A stretch of 64,000 nucleotides of DNA from AWTP1-9 sp035703165. GTDB taxonomy: Bacteria > Bacteroidota > Bacteroidia > Chitinophagales > Chitinophagaceae. The number at the start of each line of letters is the position of its first letter. The stretch's first letter is position 1. The stretch spans positions 62,001 through 126,000 of the forward strand of contig DASSYR010000025.1 in NCBI GenBank assembly GCA_035703165.1, read 5' to 3'. Below are positions 50,940-58,838 of the stretch, one piece after another. The position numbers and the translations under genes were made by a program. The notes beneath the pieces were generated by a model. The model was not told the DNA's origin. It worked only from the letters and a program-made list of their open reading frames with translations, and did no database searches.

Positions 50940-51413
50940 AAGTAAAAAGTAAAAAGTAAAAACTCAAAAGATAAATGATGGATGTATCAGAAACTTTTGA
51001 AGTGAATGAACCTGACAAACCTTATAACATTCGTCATAGGAGTTATTACTTTTCTAAAGAAGTGGTATTGTTTGTTAAGGAATGTAAGTATGATAAAGTA
51101 AATAGTTCTTTATTTGAACAATTGATACGAAGTGCAACTTCTGTTGGAGCCAACGTGATTGAAGGGAAAGCCGGAAGTTCTAAAAAGGATTGGATAAAGT
51201 TTTATACAATTGCACTTAAATCAGCGAATGAAACTAAATATTGGCTCTGTTTAATCAGGGATACAATGAAAGTTTCAAATGCAAAAGTTCTGGAATTAAT
51301 AAGTGAAGCGGATGAGATTTCAAAAATCATTGCTTCCATTATTATAAACGCTAATAAAGTCTGAATTTCAACTAGTCAACTCGTTTTGACTTTTGAATTT
51401 TGACTTTTGAATT
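50940..51413 (+). mobile_element. Candidate IVS-like element: four-helix-bundle gene in the loop of a spacer hairpin
   Basis: The arms 50940-50970 (AAGTAAAAAGTAAAAAGTAA onward) and 51383-51413 (GTTTTGACTTTTGAATTTTG onward) match at 24 of 31 positions, as in the neighbouring nuoD-E and nuoE-F spacers. The loop, 16-20 bases elsewhere, here holds a whole S23/IVP gene. No target duplication or recombinase is visible; mobility is inference. Confidence 0.45.
50975..51364 (+). CDS. Four-helix-bundle protein, 23S rRNA intervening-sequence type (S23/IVP)
   Basis: A 129-residue protein of the four helix bundle family (TIGR02436/PF05635) first known from intervening sequences in 23S rRNA. The conserved core QLIRSATSVGANVIEGKAGS (about 49-68) and SKKDWIKFYTIALKSANETK (about 69-88) with YWLCLIRDT is unmistakable, and four amphipathic helices are apparent. 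The start could be the first or second ATG. It sits between nuoF and nuoG in the same orientation, inside the loop of a hairpin repeat, and probably has no role in complex I. The molecular function of the family is not settled. Confidence 0.9.
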   Translation: MMDVSETFEVNEPDKPYNIRHRSYYFSKEVVLFVKECKYDKVNSSLFEQLIRSATSVGANVIEGKAGSSKKDWIKFYTIALKSANETKYWLCLIRDTMKVSNAKVLELISEADEISKIIASIIINANKV

Positions 51414-51420
51414 GTAAGTC

Positions 51421-52536
51421 ATGTCTGAAGAAAAGAAATTATTTAAAGTAACAATTGACAACATCACCATTGAGGTGGAGCCGGGGACATCTATCCTGAA
51501 TGCTGCCCGCAAAATTGGTGGCGATGTTGTTCCGCCGGCAATGTGCTATTACAGCAAGTTGAAGGAGAGTGGTGGTAAATGCCGTACTTGTTTGGTTAGA
51601 GTGGCACAAGGTTCTGCTGCTGACCCAAGACCAATGCCCAAATTAGTTGCCTCCTGCCGCACAAACGTAATGGATGGCATGGTGGTTGAGAATATTACCA
51701 GTCCTGTGGTACAGGAAGCAAGAAAAGGCGTGGTGGAATTTTTATTAATCAATCATCCGCTGGATTGCCCCATTTGCGACCAGGCCGGTGAATGTCATTT
51801 GCAGGATTTAAGTTATGAACATGGTGCAGAAGGAACGAGATATGAATTTACCAGGAGAACATTTAAAAAGCATGATCTTGGTCCGTATATTCAACTGCAC
51901 ATGACCCGTTGTATTCTTTGCTACCGTTGTGTGTTTACAGCTGACCAGGTTACCAATAAAAGGGTTCATGGTGTATTGGACAGAGGCGATCATTCAGAAA
52001 TTGCGACTTACATTGAAAAAAGTTTGGATAACGATTTTATCGGTAACGTAATTGATGTATGTCCCGTAGGTGCATTGACCGATAAAACATTTCGGTTTAA
52101 AAATCGTGTATGGTTTACCAAGCCTGTGGATGCTCATCGTAATTGCGATAAATGCTGTGGTGAAGTACAATTGTGGATGCGTGGAGATGAAGTGTTCCGT
52201 GTAACAGCCCGTAAAGATGAATACGGAGAAATCAAAGACAGCAGTAAAGGGGGTACGGGATGGATTTGTAACGAATGTCGTTTCGAAAAGAAGAATGTAA
52301 GCGATTGGGTAATTGAAGGATTATCTGACATTAGTCGTCATTCTGTTATTTCACAAGGAAAATATCCCGGATTGGTAAAACCAAATGAAACAGTAGTGGA
52401 AGTAATGAACGGCCATGCACCCAAACTGATGATGAACATTCACAGTGTGAGCGAAGTAAACAAGCCAGATGTGGAATTAAGTAAGATTCCTGGTCCGGCA
52501 ACAGGTGAGATTTTTAATAATGGACAGGAAAAATAA
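51421..52536 (+). CDS. nuoG: NADH-quinone oxidoreductase subunit G, short form
   Basis: A 371-residue, Fe-S-carrying part of the 75-kDa-type subunit. The [2Fe-2S] site is CYYSKLKESGGKCRTCLVRV; the His/Cys N5 site is CPICDQAGECHLQDL; further ligands are MTRCILCYRC and VIDVCPVGAL. A final CDKCCGE and WICNECRF pair may hold the N7-type cluster. The C-terminal molybdopterin-like half (another 300-500 residues in E. coli) is missing, as is usual in Bacteroidota, so this is not a truncation. It is separated from nuoF by the four-helix-bundle gene. Confidence 0.93.
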   Translation: MSEEKKLFKVTIDNITIEVEPGTSILNAARKIGGDVVPPAMCYYSKLKESGGKCRTCLVRVAQGSAADPRPMPKLVASCRTNVMDGMVVENITSPVVQEARKGVVEFLLINHPLDCPICDQAGECHLQDLSYEHGAEGTRYEFTRRTFKKHDLGPYIQLHMTRCILCYRCVFTADQVTNKRVHGVLDRGDHSEIATYIEKSLDNDFIGNVIDVCPVGALTDKTFRFKNRVWFTKPVDAHRNCDKCCGEVQLWMRGDEVFRVTARKDEYGEIKDSSKGGTGWICNECRFEKKNVSDWVIEGLSDISRHSVISQGKYPGLVKPNETVVEVMNGHAPKLMMNIHSVSEVNKPDVELSKIPGPATGEIFNNGQEK

Positions 52537-52548
52537 TATCAATAATTA

Positions 52549-52576
52549 AAAGTCCCTTTGGGATTTAGGGTATCAT
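52549..52576 (+). promoter_or_regulatory. Leader hairpin and second G-run at the nuoH start
   Basis: AAAGTCCC-TTT-GGGATTT (seven pairs, one G-U) is followed by AGGG and, six bases later, the ATG. Same layout as at nuoD, nuoI and nuoK. Confidence 0.55.
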
Positions 52577-53617
52577 ATGTTATTAGCAATAGACTGGTTA
52601 TTGATTATAGAAAAATTAGTACTCATTGTAGTAGTGGTACTGGTAGCATTGGGCATTGCTATGTACAGTACCTGGGCTGAACGTAAAGTAGCAGCCGTTA
52701 TGCAGGATAGAAAAGGCCCCAACCGTGCAGGTCCTTTTGGTTTATTGCAACCGGTTGCTGATGGTATTAAGTTGTTTTTTAAAGAAGAAATCATTCCAAA
52801 TACATCCAATAAATTTTTGTTTGTACTCGGGCCCATGCTGGCTATGATGACGGCGATGTTAACCAGTGCGGTGATTCCATGGGGAAATAAGATTGAGCTG
52901 TTTGGAAGAAACATTGAATTGCAAATTGCTGATGTAAACATTGGCATCCTCTTCATTTTTGGTGTGGTGAGTTTGGGTGTGTATGGAATTATGATTGGTG
53001 GGTGGGCAAGCAACAATAAATTTTCATTAATGGCCGCTATTCGTGGAGCTTCACAAATGATCTCTTATGAACTGGCGATGGGTATTGCTATTATTGCACT
53101 AATGTTCATAACGGGAACATTAAGTCTGAAAGGAATTGTAGAGCAGCAAATGAATCATACCTGGAATATTATTTACCAGCCCATCGGATTCCTGGTGTTC
53201 TTTGTTTGTGCACTGGCAGAATGTAACCGCACACCGTTTGATTTACCGGAAGCAGAAAATGAATTGAACTTTGGTTATCACCAGGAATATTCATCCATGA
53301 AGCTGGGCTTTTATTTGTTTGCTGAATACATCAATATGTTTATCAGCGGTGTGGTGATGGCTACTTTATTCTTTGGCGGGTATGATATGCCATTCGTGAA
53401 CGAAGCAAATTTATCACCGAACATTGCTGCCCTTATCGGCGTATTGGCATTGTTTGGAAAAGCCATCTTCTTTGTACTGGTGTTTATGTGGATACGTTGG
53501 ACCATTCCACGTTTCCGCTATGACCAGTTGATGAATTTAGGATGGAAAGCATTATTGCCTCTGGCATTGGTAAATATGCTGGTAACAGCAGCGGTAGTGT
53601 TGTGGTTGAATAAATAG
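52577..53617 (+). CDS. nuoH: NADH-quinone oxidoreductase subunit H
   Basis: ND1-type subunit with about eight helices at the junction of the two arms, 346 residues. TWAERKVAAVMQDRKGPNRAG (signature, split: AERKVAAVMQDR, GPNRAGPFGLLQP), MISYELAMGIAI and the charged ECNRTPFDLPEAENELNFGY loop (quinone entry) are present. It ends in WLNK, followed by a repeat-rich spacer. Confidence 0.96.
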   Translation: MLLAIDWLLIIEKLVLIVVVVLVALGIAMYSTWAERKVAAVMQDRKGPNRAGPFGLLQPVADGIKLFFKEEIIPNTSNKFLFVLGPMLAMMTAMLTSAVIPWGNKIELFGRNIELQIADVNIGILFIFGVVSLGVYGIMIGGWASNNKFSLMAAIRGASQMISYELAMGIAIIALMFITGTLSLKGIVEQQMNHTWNIIYQPIGFLVFFVCALAECNRTPFDLPEAENELNFGYHQEYSSMKLGFYLFAEYINMFISGVVMATLFFGGYDMPFVNEANLSPNIAALIGVLALFGKAIFFVLVFMWIRWTIPRFRYDQLMNLGWKALLPLALVNMLVTAAVVLWLNK

Positions 53618-53626
53618 TTCATCAGG

Positions 53627-53689
53627 CTGAGCTTGTCGAAGCCGTGGTGAACAAAGTGCAAATGTTGAGCTATCCTTCGACAAGCTCAG
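53627..53689. repeat. REP-like inverted pair in the nuoH-nuoI spacer
   Basis: CTGAGCTTGTCGAAG (53627-53641) and its exact reverse complement (53675-53689) are 33 bases apart. The word CTTCGACAAGCTCAG is a widely dispersed bacterial repeat, recalled from many genomes; its mobiliser (a RAYT-type tyrosine transposase) is not in this window. Confidence 0.65.
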
Positions 53690-53731
53690 GATAACAGCAC
53701 AGATAACAAGTTCAGGATAACAGCACAGATA
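53680..53731. repeat. 26-bp tandem repeat in the nuoH-nuoI spacer
   Basis: ACAAG(C/T)TCAGGATAACAGCACAGATA occurs at 53680-53705 and again at 53706-53731 with one difference. The first copy overlaps the right arm of the REP-like pair, so the tandem duplication involved that element. Confidence 0.8.
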
Positions 53732-53845
53732 AAGTGAAGAATAGGATTGAGAACATAAAAGTGAGCGACCCGTCAACAAGTTGAGGGCTAGCGCAACAGA
53801 AGATAGACAATGTTGATGTCGCAGGTAAAATAAAAAAAATTAAAA

Positions 53846-53878
53846 CCTTCCCCTTTGGGGGAATTAGAAAGGGGCTAT
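53846..53878 (+). promoter_or_regulatory. Leader hairpin and second G-run at the nuoI start
   Basis: TTCCCC-TTTG-GGGGAA (53848-53863) is followed by TTAGAAAGGGG and, four bases later, the ATG. The C-run can pair with either G-run. Confidence 0.6.
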
Positions 53879-54421
53879 ATGCAAGCATTAACATCAAGAG
53901 CGAAGCAAGTTGACAGAAGGCCAATGACATTGGCAGAGAGGCTCTATTTGCCGGCAATTTTTAAAGGCATGGCCATAACAATGAGTCACGTGTTTAAAAA
54001 GAAGGCAACTATCAATTATCCTGAGCAGAAGCGTCCGTTTAGTCCGGTGTTTCGTGGATTACATATTTTAAACCGTGATGAAGAAGGTCGTGAACGTTGT
54101 ACGGCTTGCGGATTGTGTGCAGTGGCTTGTCCGGCAGAAGCAATTACGATGGAAGCGGCAGAAAGGCAACCCGGCGAAGAACATTTGTATCGTGAAGAAA
54201 AATATGCGGCTAAATATGAAATCAATATGCTTCGCTGCATATTCTGTGGTTTGTGCGAAGAAGCTTGTCCGAAAGATGCAATTTATTTAAGTGAGACTTT
54301 TGCGCCGTCTAATTTCAACCGTGCCAGTTTCATTTATGGTAAAGAGGAGTTACTTATTCCGCATCCGAAAGAAGACCCGGAAGAATATAAAAAAGCATTG
54401 GGTAACCGTGCAAAGAAATAG
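53879..54421 (+). CDS. nuoI: NADH-quinone oxidoreductase subunit I
   Basis: 23-kDa-type subunit carrying two [4Fe-4S] clusters (N6a/b), 180 residues. The two cluster motifs are CTACGLCAVACPAEAI and CIFCGLCEEACPKDAI. The ATG at 53879 is preferred over the in-frame TTG at 53855, which lies inside the leader hairpin. Confidence 0.96.
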   Translation: MQALTSRAKQVDRRPMTLAERLYLPAIFKGMAITMSHVFKKKATINYPEQKRPFSPVFRGLHILNRDEEGRERCTACGLCAVACPAEAITMEAAERQPGEEHLYREEKYAAKYEINMLRCIFCGLCEEACPKDAIYLSETFAPSNFNRASFIYGKEELLIPHPKEDPEEYKKALGNRAKK

Positions 54422-54455
54422 ACACAATAATTGGATATAAAAGATTAACTGCTAC

Positions 54456-54953
54456 ATGAACGTTACAGAAATATTGTTTTGGATTTTAAGTGCATTAGCC
54501 ATTGCCAGTGCTTTACTGGTGGTGCTGAGCAAGAACCCAGTGCACAGTGTACTGTGGCTCATCGTGGTTTTCTTTGCTATCTCCGGTCATTATATTTTAC
54601 TCAACGCTCAATTTTTGTTTATAGTTAACCTGATTGTATATGCAGGGGCCATTATGGTATTGTTCCTGTTTGTAATTATGTTAATGAATTTGAATACCGA
54701 TACAGAGCCACAGAAAAACAAATGGTTGAAAGTAGCCGGTGTAGTAGCAGGAGGTTGTTTGATGCTGGTTTTTGTGGCTGCTTTAAAAAGTTCGGATACA
54801 CAACAAGTGCAAATGGGAGAGGGGAATATTGGATTGATCCAGAACTTAGGTAAAGCCTTGTTTAATGAATATGTATTACCCTTTGAAATAAGCAGTGTGT
54901 TGTTTTTGAGTGCAATGGTAGGAGCTGTGGTGATTGGAAAGAAAGGAGATTAG
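54456..54953 (+). CDS. nuoJ: NADH-quinone oxidoreductase subunit J
   Basis: ND6-type membrane subunit, 165 residues, five helices. KNPVHSVLWLIVVFFAISGHYILL and NLIVYAGAIMVLFLFVIMLMNL (with the pi-bulge region IVYAGAIMVLFLFVIML) are characteristic. It lies 34 bases after nuoI. Confidence 0.95.
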   Translation: MNVTEILFWILSALAIASALLVVLSKNPVHSVLWLIVVFFAISGHYILLNAQFLFIVNLIVYAGAIMVLFLFVIMLMNLNTDTEPQKNKWLKVAGVVAGGCLMLVFVAALKSSDTQQVQMGEGNIGLIQNLGKALFNEYVLPFEISSVLFLSAMVGAVVIGKKGD

Positions 54954-55050
54954 GCCTCCCCAACCCCTCCAAAGGAGGGGCTTAAAGAGGAGGTAAGTTC
55001 TAATAAATAAACAATTAAAAGTTCCCCCTTTGGGGGAGATGGAGGGGCTT
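54954..55050 (+). promoter_or_regulatory. Two GC-rich hairpins in the nuoJ-nuoK spacer
   Basis: CCCCTCC-AAA-GGAGGGG (54964-54980) lies just after nuoJ. CCCCC-TTT-GGGGG (55024-55036) is followed by GGAGGGG (55041-55047) and, three bases later, the nuoK ATG. The C-run can pair with either G-run. Confidence 0.65.
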
Positions 55051-55386
55051 ATGCCGATTAATTATTACATATTTCTTGCGTTAGCGCTGTTTTGTATTGG
55101 TGTGGTTGGTGTGTTAACACGCCGCAATGCCATCATCATTTTTATGTGTATTGAGTTAATGCTAAATGCAGTAAACCTTTTGCTGGTTGCTTTTTCAAAA
55201 ATGCATCATTTAAATGTGCTGCAAACCAACCCGGCCACTAACGTAGGTACTGATGCACAGTTATTTGTGTTTTTTATTATGGTAGTGTCCGCTGCCGAAG
55301 TAAGTGTGGGACTGGCTATTATTGTGATGATGTATCGAAATACGCATTCGATTGATATAAATTTTTTAAACAGGTTGAAACATTAA
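55051..55386 (+). CDS. nuoK: NADH-quinone oxidoreductase subunit K
   Basis: ND4L-type subunit, 111 residues with three helices. The Glu in MCIELMLNAVNLLL (about 33-46) and the conserved ETQ-like VGTDAQLFVFFIMVVSAAEV are present. The ATG at 55051 fits the family (MPINYYIFLALALF); the upstream TTG frame lies in the leader hairpin. Confidence 0.95.
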   Translation: MPINYYIFLALALFCIGVVGVLTRRNAIIIFMCIELMLNAVNLLLVAFSKMHHLNVLQTNPATNVGTDAQLFVFFIMVVSAAEVSVGLAIIVMMYRNTHSIDINFLNRLKH

Positions 55387-55462
55387 AGATGTATGATTTA
55401 TGATGTCTGATTTATAATTTAACGAATTCGACATCTTTCATCCGACATCCGACATCCTTGAT
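55387..55462. repeat. GATGTC-type hairpin spacer between nuoK and nuoL
   Basis: AGATGTATGATTTATGATGT onward (55387-55414) faces CGACATCTTTCATCCGACAT onward (55429-55457). About 18 of 27 positions complement, more with G-U pairs. Its words differ from the other spacers but the two-arm layout is the same. Confidence 0.55.
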
Positions 55463-57364
55463 ATGAACAACGTTTTAAATTACATCTGGCTGGTTCCATT
55501 GCTTCCATTGGTTGGTTTTCTGATCAATGGATTGGGAAGAAATTTTTTAAGTAAGACTTTGGTGAGTATAATAGGTTGCGGGGTATTACTGATTTCTTTT
55601 GCTGTGAGTGTTTATATTTTCATGAGCGTGAAAAGCGGTAATCATGAAGTAGTTAAGCTGTTTGATTTTATTTCAGCTGGTACACTTTCAATTCCATTCG
55701 AATTCCAGGTAGATGCATTGTCCTCTTTATTCTTGTTGATCATTACCGGTGTTGGGTTTTTAATTCACCTGTATTCCACTGCTTATATGCACGAAGAAAG
55801 CAATGCTCATTTTGCCAGATATTTTGCTTATCTCAACCTGTTCATATTCTCCATGTTGCTGCTGGTATTAGGCGGTAACTATGTAATTATGTTCATCGGT
55901 TGGGAAGGCGTGGGACTTTGTTCTTATTTACTCATTGGTTACTGGTTTAAGAATACGGATTATAACAACGCCGCCAGAAAAGCTTTCATCATGAACCGCA
56001 TTGGTGATTTAGGTTTCCTGTTAGCAGTGTTCTGGATGATACAGCAATTTGGTTCCACCAGCTTTGGGGAAGTATTTTCTAAAGCAAATGGAATTTCAGT
56101 GGCAGTATTAACCGGTATTACCTTATTACTTTTTGTTGGTGCCACGGGTAAGAGTGCACAGATACCTTTATACACCTGGTTGCCCGATGCGATGGCTGGT
56201 CCAACACCCGTATCTGCATTAATCCATGCTGCTACGATGGTTACTGCCGGTATTTATATGATTGCCAGAAGTAATGTGCTTTATACATTGGCGCCGGTTT
56301 CACAATCAGTTGTGGCAATAGTTGGTTTGGCTACCGCTATTCTCGCTGCCACTATCGCCATCAAACAAAACGATATTAAAAAAGTATTGGCCTACTCTAC
56401 CGTAAGTCAGCTGGGGTATATGTTTCTTGGTTTGGGTGTGGGAGCTTATACCGGGGCTGTATTTCATGTAATGACGCATGCTTTCTTTAAAGCCCTGTTG
56501 TTCCTCGGTGCCGGTTCAGTAATTCATGCCATGCATCATGAGCAGGATATCCGTAACATGGGTGGATTGAAAAAGAAATTACCTGTCACGCATCTTACTT
56601 TCTTATTAGGGTGTATCGCCATTGCAGGTATTCCTCCGTTCAGTGGATTCTTTTCTAAAGATGAAATATTAGCGGCAGCTTATGAAGCAAGCCCGGTTTA
56701 TTGGATAATTGGTGTGGCTGGCGCTATGATGACAGCTTTTTATATGTTCCGTTTATATGCATCTACTTTCCTGGGAACTTTCCGTGGTACTGAGAAACAG
56801 GAACATCACCTGCATGAAAGTCCTGCAGCAATGACCATTCCTTTAATTGTATTAGCGGTACTGGCTGTTATGGGTGGTTTGGTTGGAATACCAAAAGTGT
56901 TTGCAGAAAATGCACATTCATTGGAACATTTCTTGTCACCCATCTTTGCTCAGTCAGAAGAATTAGTTAAGAAAGAACATGCATTGGATCATACAAAAGA
57001 AATTGGGCTAATGGCTGCTTCAGTTATACTGGCATTGATCGCTATTGTTTATGCTGTCAATCGTTTCAGCAAAAAGCCAGAGTTACAAGAGGCAGAAGGA
57101 CTAGGAAAAGTATTGGCCAACAAATGGTATGTTGACGAGTTGTACGATGCTATCATTGGCAAGCCATTAAAAGCTATTTCTACATTCTTCAATAACGTTA
57201 TTGAAAAATCCGGAATTGATGGATTTGTAAATGGTATTGGAGTTGGGGTGCAATATGCCAGTCGCCAGTTGCGCTTATTACAAAGTGGACAAGTAGGCAG
57301 CTATATTCTGTTGATGGTATTAGGGACAATTATTTTAATGATTGTTCAATTGTTTGTTAGTTAA
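55463..57364 (+). CDS. nuoL: NADH-quinone oxidoreductase subunit L
   Basis: ND5-type antiporter-like subunit with about 16 helices and a C-terminal lateral helix, 633 residues. GWEGVGLCSYLLIGYWF (about 145-161), GKSAQIPLYTWLPDAMAGPTPVSALIHAATMV (split by the conserved Lys and Pro) and THAFFKALLFLGAGSVIH mark the proton channel. It is the first of three consecutive antiporter-like genes, L, M and N. Confidence 0.97.
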   Translation: MNNVLNYIWLVPLLPLVGFLINGLGRNFLSKTLVSIIGCGVLLISFAVSVYIFMSVKSGNHEVVKLFDFISAGTLSIPFEFQVDALSSLFLLIITGVGFLIHLYSTAYMHEESNAHFARYFAYLNLFIFSMLLLVLGGNYVIMFIGWEGVGLCSYLLIGYWFKNTDYNNAARKAFIMNRIGDLGFLLAVFWMIQQFGSTSFGEVFSKANGISVAVLTGITLLLFVGATGKSAQIPLYTWLPDAMAGPTPVSALIHAATMVTAGIYMIARSNVLYTLAPVSQSVVAIVGLATAILAATIAIKQNDIKKVLAYSTVSQLGYMFLGLGVGAYTGAVFHVMTHAFFKALLFLGAGSVIHAMHHEQDIRNMGGLKKKLPVTHLTFLLGCIAIAGIPPFSGFFSKDEILAAAYEASPVYWIIGVAGAMMTAFYMFRLYASTFLGTFRGTEKQEHHLHESPAAMTIPLIVLAVLAVMGGLVGIPKVFAENAHSLEHFLSPIFAQSEELVKKEHALDHTKEIGLMAASVILALIAIVYAVNRFSKKPELQEAEGLGKVLANKWYVDELYDAIIGKPLKAISTFFNNVIEKSGIDGFVNGIGVGVQYASRQLRLLQSGQVGSYILLMVLGTIILMIVQLFVS

Positions 57365-57380
57365 ATTTTGAAAGATATTT

Positions 57381-58817
57381 ATGTTAGCATTGTTATTAAT
57401 ATTAATTCCATTAATTACCGGTGTGGTAGCTTTTTTTATTAAAAATGAAAAAAGTGTGAAGACGTGGGCATTGGTTGCTTCATTAGCAACGCTGGTAGTT
57501 TCCATATGGAGTTTAATACACCAGGATAACTATCACAGTGTGTATTCAAAAGAATGGTTGCCCGATTTAGGTTCTTCTTTTTCTTTAGGGCTGGATGGTA
57601 TGGGCCGTATGCTAACACTGCTGACAGCTATTGCTTTCCCGGTAATTTTTGTTGCTACTAATAAATCAACTTATAAAGACTCTAACCAGTTTTATGGTTT
57701 AATGCTATTGTCACTAACCGGCTTAATGGGTGTATTTCTGGCCACTGATTTATTATTATTTTATTTCTTTTGGGAGTTGGCATTAGTACCTGCCTATTTT
57801 TTATGTAGTAAATGGGGTGGGGAAAGAAGAATACCCGTTACGTTTAAATTCTTTGTTTATACCTTTCTTGGGTCATTAATTATGCTTATCGGCATTTTGT
57901 ATTTATATTTTATTAATCCGGATAAGTCTTTTAGTTTATCTTCTATATATAAAATCCAATTAACGGACAGGGCTCAGGATATTTTGTTCTGGATGTTTTT
58001 TCCAGCATTCGCTATTAAAATGCCCATTTTCCCTTTTCATACCTGGCAGCCGGACACTTACGAGCAATCGCCCACAGCTACAACTATGGTGTTAAGTGGT
58101 ATTATGGTTAAAATGGGTTTGTTTGCGGTGATAAGATGGTTGTTACCCGTTTTCCCTAAAACAGCCCATCAATACGATAATATCATAATTGGATTTTCTG
58201 TTGTGGGAATGATTTATGCTTCCTGTATTGCAATGGTACAGGACGATTTGAAACGATTGGTAGCTTATTCATCTATTGCACATATTGGATTGATGTGTGC
58301 TACCCTTTTTGCGGGGAATAGCACGGGTACACAAGGAGTGATGATCCAGATGTTTAATCATGGTATCAATATTATTGGTTTGTGGGTTGTGGTAGAATTG
58401 ATTGAACGGCAATTTGGCACCCGAAAAATGAGCGAACTGGGAGGCATTGCACAAAAGGCTCCCGTACTCGCAATGTTGCTGGTAATTGTAGCGTTGGCAA
58501 ATGTGGCTTTGCCTTTAACCAATGCTTTTGTAGGAGAGTTTTTAATGTTTAGTGGTTTATACCATTTCAACGTATGGTACGCCGTAATAGCGGGAATCAG
58601 CATTATCCTGGCTGCTATCTATACATTAAACATGATTCAAAAAGTATTTTATGGAAATACCAATCGTGTTACAGAAAACGGCGTTGATATCAATTGGAAT
58701 GAAAAGTTGATTTTATCAGTAGTGGTAATTTTAATTTTTTCAATGGGGATATATCCAAAGCCTATGATCGAATTAACACAGGCGTCTGTTGATAGTCTGG
58801 TGGGTGTATTTAAATAA
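57381..58817 (+). CDS. nuoM: NADH-quinone oxidoreductase subunit M
   Basis: ND4-type antiporter-like subunit, 478 residues, about 14 helices. FFWELALVPAYFLCSKWGG (key Glu), KMPIFPFHTWQPDTYEQSPT and AYSSIAHIGLMCATLF are conserved. It starts 16 bases after nuoL. Confidence 0.97.
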   Translation: MLALLLILIPLITGVVAFFIKNEKSVKTWALVASLATLVVSIWSLIHQDNYHSVYSKEWLPDLGSSFSLGLDGMGRMLTLLTAIAFPVIFVATNKSTYKDSNQFYGLMLLSLTGLMGVFLATDLLLFYFFWELALVPAYFLCSKWGGERRIPVTFKFFVYTFLGSLIMLIGILYLYFINPDKSFSLSSIYKIQLTDRAQDILFWMFFPAFAIKMPIFPFHTWQPDTYEQSPTATTMVLSGIMVKMGLFAVIRWLLPVFPKTAHQYDNIIIGFSVVGMIYASCIAMVQDDLKRLVAYSSIAHIGLMCATLFAGNSTGTQGVMIQMFNHGINIIGLWVVVELIERQFGTRKMSELGGIAQKAPVLAMLLVIVALANVALPLTNAFVGEFLMFSGLYHFNVWYAVIAGISIILAAIYTLNMIQKVFYGNTNRVTENGVDINWNEKLILSVVVILIFSMGIYPKPMIELTQASVDSLVGVFK

Positions 58818-58838
58818 AGAAAAGCGCAAAGTATTTAT

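Noticed and set aside
53618..53878. Possible insertion sequence in the 260-base nuoH-nuoI spacer
   Set aside because: No transposase remnant, terminal inverted repeat or target duplication is seen; the content is explained by REP-like and tandem repeats and a leader hairpin.
53552..53957. Minus-strand frames across the nuoH-nuoI spacer
   Set aside because: They translate the REP-like and tandem repeats (for example DSSTFALCSPRLRQAQPDEL-like sequence); such frames are a known artefact of this repeat.
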